This document shows, piece after piece, positions 35,162 through 42,821 of a DNA stretch of 50,839 bases. The stretch spans positions 1-50,839 of the forward strand of contig DTSE01000334.1 of the NCBI GenBank assembly GCA_012965515.1, in the 5' to 3' direction. The translations under genes and the position numbers were made by a program. The notes below the pieces were generated by a model that was given only the letters and a program-made list of their open reading frames with translations, was not told the origin of the DNA and made no database searches. The stretch's first letter is position 1. Each line of letters begins with the position of its first letter. This DNA comes from Candidatus Melainabacteria bacterium (GTDB taxonomy: Bacteria; Cyanobacteriota; Vampirovibrionia; Obscuribacterales; Obscuribacteraceae).

Positions 35162-36649
35162 ATGACCTACGAAGCGTTCGAAGCGGTTGCTGTCCAACCC
35201 TATAGCGACAACAGAGCTGATAATCGATTTGCTCAAGAAGTATATGGCGATTCCAGGCAAGATTTCCTCGTCGAAAAGCAAAAAAAGGATAAGTCCAACT
35301 CAAGTGATTCGGATCTTCCGGGCATCCAACTATTCGATAGTGAAGGTCGTCACGATGGTATCATCAGCGGTGCGATGCGAATCGGGGCAGATTTGTTGCA
35401 AGGCGCAGCAAATGAAGCAGTCCATCATCCTGACAGATTGCTCGGCAATATCGCAATAAGCGCTGCAGTCGGTGCTCTGGCAGTGATATCCACACCGGCA
35501 GTTTTGATTGGTGGTGCGGCCATCGGTGTCGCTGCAATCGGCATCGGCGTGTTAAACGGTCACAATCCTGTAGAGGCGGTCGGCGATTTCATTAGCGATT
35601 GCGGTGTAGTTGCGAACCCGGATGGACATTCTGCATACGAAGTCGCCAGAGCGCATGAAACAGTGCAAGCCGGCGGCGGTGTGATGCTCGAAGTTGGCGT
35701 CGGTGCATTGGCCGGAAGTGCAGGTGCCGCAGCTATGAGTGCGATGCGCTCAGGTAGTGTCGCCGCGATTGAGACAAGTGTTATGCCAAGTGCAATTGAA
35801 AGCGCTGAAACCAGATTGCTGGCAAACGGAACCCGCGGTGGAGTTATCGATGCTGAATTCACGGTTGTTGATGACTTAGCCGCTCGGGCTTCGAGTGCAA
35901 TAGATGATACGGTGGCGCAGGCGCCTAGAACATACGACGGTAACGTCGGAACGAGCGCCTCGGCCGGGTTTGATGCGGCGCGCAGGCTTGAGGGGCAAGC
36001 ATTGCTGGCGAGGTTGCAAGAAGAAGCCGTAGCGGCTGGTTATCCTTATTCGTACGAGCAATTTGCCATCCGAAATCTTCGCGACGGTCAGGACATTCGC
36101 GCCTTCGTAGGTGCTTTGGCAGAACGTCATACACCCAGGCAAATCTTTGAGTATCTCAATCACAAGGTTTTTGCCGGCAACAGAGTCATGCATGGAACTG
36201 AAGGCGCCTGGGAAGCTGAGCTGGCTAGATTGCGAACGGTTCTGACCGAAAGCGGTGTCGATCCTTCTGACCTCGGGCCGGTGCAAAGACTGGCGCGCGC
36301 TGATTTCGACGGTCCGAGAACTAGCGCTTGGATGGATGGTCGTGGTGGACGTTTCATGCCGCAAACCGGCGATGATTTGCTATCCGCATTGCGCAGTGAA
36401 GCTCAAACAGCCGGACATGGTGCGAATTGGAGAACTTACGCGATCACCCGCCTGCGGGATCACACAGAAATTCAGGACTTCGTTCAAGCTTTGGCAAAAA
36501 CTCCGGAATGGGTGGGACGCGAACGCGAATTGGCTTCTGCTCTCAGATTTGAGTTGGAATCCCCGCTCGGAAACTCATGGGCGGAAGGTACGGTTCGCGC
36601 CTGGGACCTCGCTCTCCGGCACTTGAGAGATGGTTCCAGAGCAGCCTAA
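35162..36649 (+). CDS. Large protein of unknown function with an internal duplication
   Basis: A 495-residue protein not matched to any family I know. The ATG at 35162 is used because GAGGA lies 9 bases upstream; the frame could extend to a TTG at 35138. The first 70 residues are polar. Residues about 95-195 are hydrophobic and rich in Gly/Ala (ISAAVGALAVISTPAVLIGG), enough for one or two membrane hairpins; there is no signal peptide. The C-terminal half contains two copies of an 85-residue helical unit: one begins LLARLQEEAVAAGYPYSYEQ and the other LLSALRSEAQTAGHGANWRT. Each continues with an FAIRNLRD.. / YAITRLRD.. helix, an (I/F)xxFVxALA helix and a closing Trp-containing helix. It could be a toxin-like, effector or scaffold protein, but nothing is certain. 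Confidence 0.7.
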   Translation: MTYEAFEAVAVQPYSDNRADNRFAQEVYGDSRQDFLVEKQKKDKSNSSDSDLPGIQLFDSEGRHDGIISGAMRIGADLLQGAANEAVHHPDRLLGNIAISAAVGALAVISTPAVLIGGAAIGVAAIGIGVLNGHNPVEAVGDFISDCGVVANPDGHSAYEVARAHETVQAGGGVMLEVGVGALAGSAGAAAMSAMRSGSVAAIETSVMPSAIESAETRLLANGTRGGVIDAEFTVVDDLAARASSAIDDTVAQAPRTYDGNVGTSASAGFDAARRLEGQALLARLQEEAVAAGYPYSYEQFAIRNLRDGQDIRAFVGALAERHTPRQIFEYLNHKVFAGNRVMHGTEGAWEAELARLRTVLTESGVDPSDLGPVQRLARADFDGPRTSAWMDGRGGRFMPQTGDDLLSALRSEAQTAGHGANWRTYAITRLRDHTEIQDFVQALAKTPEWVGRERELASALRFELESPLGNSWAEGTVRAWDLALRHLRDGSRAA

Positions 36650-36676
36650 TTATTGAAGGTTAAACGCGCACGGGAA

Positions 36677-36705
36677 AGAGGGAAGGCAGTTTCTGCCTTC
36701 CCTCT
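36677..36705. terminator. Strong bidirectional hairpin terminator
   Basis: AGAGGGAAGGCAG (36677-36689) and CTGCCTTCCCTCT (36693-36705) are perfect 13-bp arms around a three-base loop. It lies between the convergent unknown and histone-like genes and can serve both. T-rich sequence follows on the minus strand (TTTCCC). Confidence 0.85.
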
Positions 36706-36730
36706 GAGTTTCTGTGGAACCGGTAGAAAA

Positions 36731-37099
36731 TCATGCAGCCTTGCGAGATGTGCTTCTGCTTGTTGTTTTCTTTGCCGTAGACTTTTTCGTCGTTGCTTTT
36801 CTAGTTCTCTTAGGTGCGGATTGATTCGCCGCTTTTTTGCTGCCTGTATTGGTTCCACGTCGTTTTTTTGTAGCGACCGCCCTCTTCGCAGAAGATTTGC
36901 GGCGTGATTTCTTTTCCGCTTCAGACGTCTTGGCGCCGCTGCCCCCTTTCTCTCCTCCGCCAGTGTCTTTATTTACTGTCGCCCAAGCCCTGGCTTTTGC
37001 TTCCTTCTCGCCGACGCCTTTATCCTCGTAGCCATCCGCGATGTGCTCAGCCATTCGCTTTTGCTTGGCTGTGTACTTTTCCTTGCTTCCTCTAGGCAT
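36731..37099 (-). CDS. Histone H1-like basic protein with a conserved plasmid-stabilisation-type N-terminus
   Basis: A 122-residue, extremely basic protein in two parts. Residues 1-48 (GSKEKYTAKQKRMAEHIADG, then GEKEAKARAWATVNKDTGGG) match a conserved bacterial domain often annotated as a plasmid stabilisation protein. Residues about 60-122 are low-complexity Lys/Arg/Ala/Ser/Thr, with repeated KRRG, AKR and TKKSTAKK segments like the tail of histone H1/HC1. The tail should bind DNA or RNA without sequence preference. GGAGG lies upstream of the ATG. It is alone in its unit. A nucleoid or stress role is an inference. Confidence 0.8.
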   Translation of the reverse strand: MPRGSKEKYTAKQKRMAEHIADGYEDKGVGEKEAKARAWATVNKDTGGGEKGGSGAKTSEAEKKSRRKSSAKRAVATKKRRGTNTGSKKAANQSAPKRTRKATTKKSTAKKTTSRSTSRKAA

Positions 37100-37219
37100 A
37101 CCCGCCTCCTCTATTTCTTTTCCACGCCCGCGTTACAGTCTTAACTCCGTGTAATAGGACGACCAGTAAGGCTTTGAAAGGTTCCTAACCCGTGAATTTC
37201 CATGCTGAAGTAACGAAAG

Positions 37220-37250
37220 CGCCCGCCAGTTTTGACATTCGGGCGTTTTT
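37220..37250 (+). terminator. GC-rich hairpin followed by T5
   Basis: CGCCCG (37220-37225) and CGGGCG (37240-37245) enclose 14 bases and are followed directly by TTTTT. It looks like an intrinsic terminator on the plus strand, yet no plus-strand gene ends just before it; it overlaps the helicase promoter. Confidence 0.55.
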
Positions 37251-37260
37251 ATGGCATACT
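37232..37260 (+). promoter_or_regulatory. Sigma70-type promoter for the DEAD-box helicase
   Basis: A perfect TTGACA (37232-37237) and CATACT (37255-37260) are 17 bases apart. The spacer includes one arm and the T-run of the hairpin above. Transcription would start near 37267 and give a leader of about 180 bases. Confidence 0.55.
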
Positions 37261-37445
37261 TCAGTTAATCTTGGCGGGTGAGGCCTCCAGCGGCTCATAA
37301 ATGCCATGACGATAAATTAGCCCATTTGGCTATGAACGAACGAAATATTGAAATTATTCGTACAGCGCAAGAAGCGCGGCAATTCGGAACCAGATGGCAG
37401 ATTTGCCACTGAAACAACAAGTTTGAAAACAAAGGAAGACTGACA

Positions 37446-38615
37446 TTGCAGAAATTTGCGGAGCTTGGCTTGTCCAAGCCGGTTTTGGCTGCCCTGCAGG
37501 AAGCGGGAATTAGCGAACCAACGACCATTCAAAGACGGACTATAGGTTTAATTCTGGACGGAAACAATCTTCTTGCCTCGGCCGAAACGGGCTCGGGAAA
37601 GACGGCGGCCTTTGGTTTGCCGATTGTTGAATGTTTGCAGGAACCGAGCGACAAACCCAGGGCGCTAGTCTTGGTGCCTACTCGCGAACTGGCATTACAA
37701 GTAAGTTCGCAGTTCAAACTTTTCAGCAAGAATCTCAAACTGAAAGTTGTCACCTTATACGGTGGCGCAGGAATGGATCAACAATTGCGTTCATTGCGAG
37801 GCAATGTCGACATTATTGTTGCCACTCCCGGAAGGTTGAACGACTACATCGAACGCAAGGCTGTGGACCTGAGCTATGTTGAGATGCTTGTTCTCGACGA
37901 AGCCGACAGACTTTTAGATCTCGGCTTTATGCCGCAAGTTCGGCGGATTATCTCGAAGGTGAACAAAGAGCGTCAAACGCTGATGTTCTCTGCCACAATC
38001 GATGATCGCATTGGCAGACTTGCGCACGAGTTTTCTGAAGATCCAATCATCGTTAAGGTGAACACCGAGCGTGTCGACGCTGCAAGTGTCGATCAACAGT
38101 TTGTTCACGTGACCGAGTTCAATAAAGATGCACTCTTGTTGAAACTCCTTAGTGATTTCGGTGCGGAAGCAGTGCTTGTCTTTACTCGCACAAAGCGCAA
38201 AGCCGGCTGGGTAAGCGACCGCCTGCAAGACGCGAAAGTTGTCGCTGAAGAGATTCACGGCGATTTGTCTCAGTCTCAGCGCGAGCGCGCTTTGAAGAAA
38301 TTCCGTACCGGCGAAATTGCAGTATTGGTTGCGACTGATGTGGCGGCACGAGGGTTGGATATCCCGACCATTAGCCATGTTGTGAATTACGACTTGCCGG
38401 ACACTCCGGAAGATTACGTGCACAGAATTGGTCGTACTGGACGCGCCGGAAAATGTGGAACAGCAGTTTCATTCATTTCGGAAGAACAGCGCCATCTCGT
38501 GCGTGATATCGAGAAAGTTGTTGGCCGTACACTCGAATCAACAGGAACTGCTGGTGCTGCGCCTGCTGTACGTAAGGTCCTTCCAGCTCGCCGCTTCCGT
38601 CGCGGGCGCAGATAA
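37446..38615 (+). CDS. DEAD-box ATP-dependent RNA helicase
   Basis: A 389-residue helicase core with almost no extensions. All motifs are visible: Q-motif region (EAGISEPTTIQRRTIG), motif I AETGSGKT (46-53), Ia PTRELA, Ib TPGR, II DEAD (near 150), III SAT, the motif IV region (AVLVFTRTKRKAG), V (ATDVAARGLDIP) and VI HRIGRTGRAG. A short Arg-rich tail (RRFRRGRR) may help RNA binding. The start is a TTG at 37446 with AAAGGAAG 9 bases upstream. Enzymes of this RhlE/CsdA-like group unwind short RNA duplexes in ribosome assembly and mRNA decay. The long structured leader suggests post-transcriptional control, as known for cold-induced helicases. Confidence 0.93.
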   Translation: MQKFAELGLSKPVLAALQEAGISEPTTIQRRTIGLILDGNNLLASAETGSGKTAAFGLPIVECLQEPSDKPRALVLVPTRELALQVSSQFKLFSKNLKLKVVTLYGGAGMDQQLRSLRGNVDIIVATPGRLNDYIERKAVDLSYVEMLVLDEADRLLDLGFMPQVRRIISKVNKERQTLMFSATIDDRIGRLAHEFSEDPIIVKVNTERVDAASVDQQFVHVTEFNKDALLLKLLSDFGAEAVLVFTRTKRKAGWVSDRLQDAKVVAEEIHGDLSQSQRERALKKFRTGEIAVLVATDVAARGLDIPTISHVVNYDLPDTPEDYVHRIGRTGRAGKCGTAVSFISEEQRHLVRDIEKVVGRTLESTGTAGAAPAVRKVLPARRFRRGRR

Positions 38616-38627
38616 GACGGGTTCGCG

Positions 38628-39572
38628 TTATTTAACTGCCGTCGCTTCCGGTGTTGCCGCTGCGCGTCTTTGCTCATAGGCTTTCACATTGCAGTATGCA
38701 ATTTCGAGAATCGGAACCTCGATATTTTTCTCGCGCGCTTTGTCGATCAAATCGCCGATGATTTGATCTGCTTCCACGTTGTTGCCGCGTTCAACATCTC
38801 TGCACATCGACGCAGCCAGAGTGGATGTCGGGTCCGACAATCGGCCGCTCATATTTTTGATGAAGCTGTCGGGCGGGTTGCATCCGTGGGCTCGCGCAAC
38901 AGAAACGCACTCATCGAAGAGCTTTGTTGCAATTTGCGGACCTCCCGGTGAGCGAGCAACCTCCCCGACATTGGCTCGCATCAGGGTTGTTAGCGCCGCC
39001 AAAGACGAGATCATCACCCACTTTTCCCAGATGTCTGCAAGAATTGTTTCGCTCGCTTTTGATGTGCAATTGGCCGGCTCGAACATCTTTTCGATTTGGC
39101 TAATTCGCTCACTCGGCTTGCCGTCAAGCTCTCCGAACTTGATTGTGTGCATGTCGTTGAGATGTGCGATGTTTCCATCCGCATCCATCGTCGCGGCGAT
39201 TATGCAGAATCCGCCTATTACACGTTCGGCGCCGAAGCGCGATTTGAGTTCCTCAAAATGTCGCATTCCATTGAGCAAGGGAAGCACTGCAGTGTTCTCT
39301 CCGACAGCTCCACTGATTGCGTCCAATGCACTTTTAAGATCGTAAGCTTTGCACGACAGAATGATCAGGTCGAATGGCTCTGTCGCTTTCTCGATTATCT
39401 TCAAATTTTTGAGATGACTATCGCCGTATTTGCTCTTGATGCTAAGCCCGCGTTCGCGCAAATCCTTAGCTCTTTGGGGGCGCAAAAGGAATGTCACATC
39501 GGCTCCTGTCTCTAGTAGCCTGCCGCCAAAATAGCCGCCGGTCGCGCCGGCTCCCAATACCAGGGTCCGCAT
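38628..39572 (-). CDS. panE: 2-dehydropantoate 2-reductase family protein (PanE/ApbA)
   Basis: A 314-residue NADPH-dependent reductase; in characterised PanE it makes pantoate for coenzyme A. The nucleotide-binding motif is LGAGATGGYFGGRL at the N-terminus. The catalytic Lys lies in LIILSCKAYDL, and the Asn in LPLLNGMRH. The C-terminal helical domain includes ERGNNVEADQIIGDLIDKA, the family's signature for the substrate end. No other pantothenate gene is nearby. The family also contains reductases for other 2-keto acids, so the symbol is a best guess. It converges on the helicase gene with a 12-bp gap. Confidence 0.85.
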   Translation of the reverse strand: MRTLVLGAGATGGYFGGRLLETGADVTFLLRPQRAKDLRERGLSIKSKYGDSHLKNLKIIEKATEPFDLIILSCKAYDLKSALDAISGAVGENTAVLPLLNGMRHFEELKSRFGAERVIGGFCIIAATMDADGNIAHLNDMHTIKFGELDGKPSERISQIEKMFEPANCTSKASETILADIWEKWVMISSLAALTTLMRANVGEVARSPGGPQIATKLFDECVSVARAHGCNPPDSFIKNMSGRLSDPTSTLAASMCRDVERGNNVEADQIIGDLIDKAREKNIEVPILEIAYCNVKAYEQRRAAATPEATAVK

Positions 39573-39637
39573 TTGAGTATCCTCAGTTAGCCAATCTCAC
39601 AAGTTTAGTATCCCACTAGCGAAACCAGTTGGTTAAT

Positions 39638-39655
39638 CCTCCACCAGGAGGTTTT
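39638..39655 (+). terminator. Small terminator-like hairpin upstream of the PAS kinase
   Basis: CCTCC-ACCA-GGAGG followed by TTTT (39638-39655), preceded by a second small palindrome AACC-AGTT-GGTT. No plus-strand gene ends here, so it may be an attenuator. The stem is only 5 bp. Confidence 0.3.
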
Positions 39656-39835
39656 CATAAGCCACATTTAGTCCCGTTTTCGGCACTTTAAGCTTAACCC
39701 CGTGGTAACTTTCAATGTTTTGCTCTATAAAGGAACTGGATTCCCTCGGTCATCCCGGAACCCCGGCTTGTCAACAGATTGTTCCATCGCGAAGAGCAGT
39801 GATAGAGAGCTCTTTCGCTGGATCGTGGGTAATCC

Positions 39836-40912
39836 GTGAAGTTTTCAGACAATCTCGTAGCAACCAGTACCTATTTCAAGCTCCTTGCCGAGTCCATTCC
39901 GCACTTGGTCTGGACTGCCGACCCTAGCGGCTATACTGATTACTTCAATCAGCGCTGGTACAACTACACTGGGCAGGTTGATTCGACTGGCTGGGAATGG
40001 CAGAAGGCTATTCACGAGGACGATTTACCGCGTTGTCTGGTGCGTTGGAAATCTGCAGTAGATTCCGGCGAGGGATATGAGACAGAGTATCGAATCCGTC
40101 GCCATGACGGTGTTTATCGATGGCACATCGGGCGCGCTCTGCCGGTAAAGAATGAAGAAGGTGAGATCGTCAAATGGTTCGGCACATGTACTGATGTGCA
40201 TAATCAGAAGACCCTTTTGGAAGAGCGAGAGTCATTCGCTGCTGCAATTACGCACGATTTGAAATCACCGCTGGTCGGATCTAATTTGATTTTGGAAGTT
40301 TTGATCTCCGAAAAAATCGGCAAACTGAATGAAAAGCAAGCCGATCTCATTTCGCAGATCCTCGCCAGTAACAAGAAGATTCTTTCTCTCTTGCAATCTC
40401 TTCTCGACTTTTATCGAGAAGATCAGAACCTGCAAATTCTGACGATTGAGAGTTTGGACTTAGGCACATTGGTGCTTGATTGTGTTGGCGATATGCAAAT
40501 GCAAGCCGAGTCGCGCAATATCAAACTCATCCTGAATAGTCCGTCTGACCCGTGTACGGTCTCAATCGATGGTTTAGCGATCAGGCGCGTTTTGCAGAAC
40601 CTCTTGGACAATGCAATAAAGTTCACCAGCCATGGTGGCGAGGTGCGAATCAATCTTTCATCGAACGCGCACTATTTCAAATTGGTTGTTGAAGACTTTG
40701 GTGCTGGTATCGAGCCGGAAGTACAATCAAATCTATTTCAACCATTCACTCAAGGTGCGACAGGCCGCCGCTTTACGCTTGGTTCCGGACTAGGCCTTTA
40801 CTTGTGCAGGCAGATTGTCGAAGCGCACCAGGGAAGCATCAGCTGCGAAAGCGAGCTCGGTGTGGGCTCAAAGTTTACCGTTCTGTTACCATGCTCCAAA
40901 GCACCCGCCTGA
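39836..40912 (+). CDS. PAS-domain sensor histidine kinase (soluble)
   Basis: A 358-residue kinase without membrane segments. The PAS/PAC domain spans about 12-130 (AESIPHLVWTADPSGYTDYFN; WHIGRALPVKNEEGEIVKW). The phospho-acceptor is H140 in FAAAITHDLKSPLVGS. The ATP-binding domain has the N-box NLLDNAIKFT, G1 VEDFGAGIEPE, F-box FQPFTQG and G2 GSGLGLYLCRQI. The start is GTG at 39836; no obvious ribosome binding site is present, and a hairpin (GCGAAGAGC...GCTCTTTCGC) lies 15-50 bases before it. There is no response regulator beside it, so it is an orphan. The signal is unknown. Confidence 0.92.
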   Translation: MKFSDNLVATSTYFKLLAESIPHLVWTADPSGYTDYFNQRWYNYTGQVDSTGWEWQKAIHEDDLPRCLVRWKSAVDSGEGYETEYRIRRHDGVYRWHIGRALPVKNEEGEIVKWFGTCTDVHNQKTLLEERESFAAAITHDLKSPLVGSNLILEVLISEKIGKLNEKQADLISQILASNKKILSLLQSLLDFYREDQNLQILTIESLDLGTLVLDCVGDMQMQAESRNIKLILNSPSDPCTVSIDGLAIRRVLQNLLDNAIKFTSHGGEVRINLSSNAHYFKLVVEDFGAGIEPEVQSNLFQPFTQGATGRRFTLGSGLGLYLCRQIVEAHQGSISCESELGVGSKFTVLLPCSKAPA

Positions 40913-41134
40913 TCATCATCAGTTGCGAGAGTTAATCTCTGTGCGATATTCCGTCTTTTTGAAAGATAGACGAAAAACTCGTGATTTACACTAAATTCAG
41001 GCCGCAGGAATTTTACCGCGTTACCCAAGAATGCTCCCGCGTGAGTGTTTCGGGTGAGGTTAGTTTTCGATTTCAAGCGTATAGTAATGATAGCGGCAAC
41101 CGTTGGGCAAGGTCTGTCCGCTTGAGGTATCTGT

Positions 41135-41503
41135 ATGGACAACGAGGAATCTCTCGGAGTTGAGATAACACCGGCAGCACAGAAATTTCTTAGAGATCAC
41201 ATTCAGTCTGTCTGGCAGTTAGAACTCATTCTCTTCATGAAAGAGAAGAGCCATCCATTGTCTGCTTCTGAGATTGCATCACAGCTCTATTCAAATCCTC
41301 GTGTCATCGAAACTGCGCTTACGGACTTTGTTCGAAACGGGATTATCAAAGAAGATCAGAACCCTTCTTTTTACAACTACGATCCTGATTCTATGGAGAT
41401 GACGGATGCGATTGAGCAGGCAGGAAAAGCGTACGCAAAGAAAAGACTATCGGTAATCAATTTCATTTTTTCGAGAACTGATAGCGATAAAAAACGTGCG
41501 TAG
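41135..41503 (+). CDS. Small winged-helix-like protein
   Basis: A 122-residue protein. Residues about 20-90 read as a winged helix: HIQSVWQLELILFMKEK, LSASEIASQLYSNPRVIETA and LTDFVRNGIIKEDQN resemble the helices and wing of Rrf2- or MarR-like DNA-binding domains. The end is a helix rich in Ala/Lys. GAGG lies 7 bases before the ATG. It follows the PAS kinase by 222 bp and could be its output, but there is no receiver domain. It is a candidate transcription regulator. Confidence 0.65.
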   Translation: MDNEESLGVEITPAAQKFLRDHIQSVWQLELILFMKEKSHPLSASEIASQLYSNPRVIETALTDFVRNGIIKEDQNPSFYNYDPDSMEMTDAIEQAGKAYAKKRLSVINFIFSRTDSDKKRA

Positions 41504-41567
41504 TTGTCCTCGCCGGTCTAGTTGTTCTTTCTGTCCTTGAGCTTTACTGGAAAGCGCTAGCATAGCG

Positions 41568-42278
41568 TTACTTCTTTGCTTTGCGAAACTCCAGGAAGTA
41601 CTGATATGGCAAAAACTCTTTCTCGTTTGAAAGAGTAAATCCGGACTCTTTGAGTTCCGCAATCACCTCTTCCTTTTCTATTCTGTGATCTTGCGGCGGT
41701 CCGACTGGAGACTTCTCTGTGAAGTCGATGATCACGAGCCTGCAATCCGGTGTTAGTGATGACTGGAGAACTTTGAAATACCGAACGCGATCGTCGATGT
41801 GGTGAAACGTGTCGACTATTAGCGCAAGATCTGCTTTCTCCGGTAGCTCCGGTTTTGTTGTTGAGATTTCGAACGGAATTACATTCGTGCAATTCTGTCT
41901 TTTGGATTCCTCTGCAAGAAAAGTAAGCATGTCTTTCTCGACATCGGCTGCGTAGATCTTCGATTCAGGTTGAGCCTTCGCAATTCGAAATGAAAAATAT
42001 CCTGTGCCGGCACCGATGTCTGCAACTACTTCCTTCGGCTTAACCTGTAGCGCTTCAACGACTTTGCTCGGCAATTGCCACTTGTCGCGTGCGGGATCGT
42101 CGAACACCTTGACCCAATGTTTTGCGTCATTGAACTTTCGATGGTATCCCTGGGCATGACCTTTTTTCGATGATGTGTTTGAACCGTCGCCATGTTGGTG
42201 CGCTTGTGCGGCGGTAGCTGCAGTCGCTAGAAAAGTTGATAGTACCAATATTGATTTGAGGCTTGGTTTTGCTTTCAT
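41568..42278 (-). CDS. Class I SAM-dependent methyltransferase with a signal peptide
   Basis: A 236-residue protein with a seemingly good signal peptide (KSILVLSTFLATAATAAQA, cut near residue 26) and a His-rich start of the mature part (HQHGDG). The methyltransferase fold follows: motif I VVADIGAGTGYFS (86-96), then IYAADVEKDML, ADLALIVDTFHHI and RLVIIDFTEKS. The fold is the one used by small-molecule methyltransferases, and motif I is intact. SAM is not expected outside the cytoplasm, so an exported version is odd: it may be a lipoprotein-like or non-catalytic relic, or the N-terminus may be an anchor. Similar exported methyltransferases occur in other environmental bacteria. Confidence 0.8.
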   Translation of the reverse strand: MKAKPSLKSILVLSTFLATAATAAQAHQHGDGSNTSSKKGHAQGYHRKFNDAKHWVKVFDDPARDKWQLPSKVVEALQVKPKEVVADIGAGTGYFSFRIAKAQPESKIYAADVEKDMLTFLAEESKRQNCTNVIPFEISTTKPELPEKADLALIVDTFHHIDDRVRYFKVLQSSLTPDCRLVIIDFTEKSPVGPPQDHRIEKEEVIAELKESGFTLSNEKEFLPYQYFLEFRKAKK

Positions 42279-42453
42279 GGTAATGCCACGGTGTGTCTGG
42301 TGTTTTGGAAGCGACGGCTTGATTGTAAGTCATTGGAATCAGATTTTTCATTTGCGTTGCGAAACAAGTTCCATTAGAATGCGATTCTGTCGTTTCGCCG
42401 ATTTGATATGATGGTTGAACGACGTCTCTCCCATCAAATGAGAGGATAGGACA

Positions 42454-42690
42454 ATGCCAAACTTTAGAGAAAAGTTTTACTCCTTTTGAATCGTCCAGCA
42501 AGCGACGACGCGGGTTCCCGTCTGAGTCACGGGTGAAGCGTGGACGACGTATTGTTCATGGTGATAAAGAACTTGTAGAGAAACTCGGCCGTAAGGATTT
42601 GTGTCCGTGCGGTTCAGGTCGCCGGTTTCAAGGGCTGCTGCATTTCCAGCGGCCGCTTTTGACGGCATCAACCGAGATCACTACTTTTAG
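42454..42690 (+). pseudogene. SEC-C zinc-motif protein gene interrupted by three +1 (extra T) shifts
   Basis: An ATG (42454) with GAGG 8 bases upstream opens a frame that stops after 11 codons at TTT-TGA. Skipping one T there (42487) restores a frame through the SEC-C region ([20 protein letters not shown]). A second skip in TTT-CAA (42626-42629) gives RFKGCC. A third in TTT-TGA (42657-42660) gives [12 protein letters not shown] and TAG at 42690. The restored protein has 77 residues: a basic linker, then [13 protein letters not shown], the zinc-binding SEC-C motif known from SecA C-termini, and a tail typical of small SEC-C proteins. All three shifts fall on a UUU codon. It may be a pseudogene, sequencing error or programmed +1 frameshift. 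The remaining sequence shows little decay. Confidence 0.7.
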
Positions 42691-42694
42691 ATAG

Positions 42695-42780
42695 CGTAGG
42701 GGCGATGCCATGCATCGCCCGGCCTCCGCGCGATTGCGATCACGTAATCAGCGAAGCGTGGTGGCGCATTGCATGCGCCT
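42695..42780. repeat. 86-bp palindrome-bearing repeat, copy 1
   Basis: This copy differs from the second (42822-42907) at one base. It contains two imperfect palindromes, GGGCGATGCCATGCATCGCCC near the left end and GGCGCATTGCATGCGCC near the right end, giving it the look of a REP/MITE-type non-coding repeat. It begins 5 bases after the stop of the SEC-C gene. Confidence 0.85.
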
Positions 42781-42821
42781 ATGTTTTACCGCGAACGCTG
42801 TTGCATTCACTATCGCGAAGC

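Larger units (their letters stand above)
37100..37445. other. Gene-free region: divergent control region and helicase leader
   Basis: A 346-bp stretch between the histone-like gene (leftward) and the DEAD-box helicase (rightward). It contains a hairpin with T-run, a promoter inside that hairpin area and a leader of about 180 bases, all described separately. A 26-codon open frame at 37332-37412 (starts MNERNIEIIRTAQ, ends TGA) lies 33 bases before the helicase start but has no clear ribosome binding site. Two small hairpins are visible in the leader: TAGCC-CATTT-GGCTA (37318-37332) and TGGCA-GATT-TGCCA (37395-37408). Confidence 0.5.

Noticed and set aside
36731..37099. Toxin-antitoxin gene, from the plasmid-stabilisation label
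   Set aside because: No toxin partner next to it and the sequence is a basic histone-like protein, not ParE/RelE.
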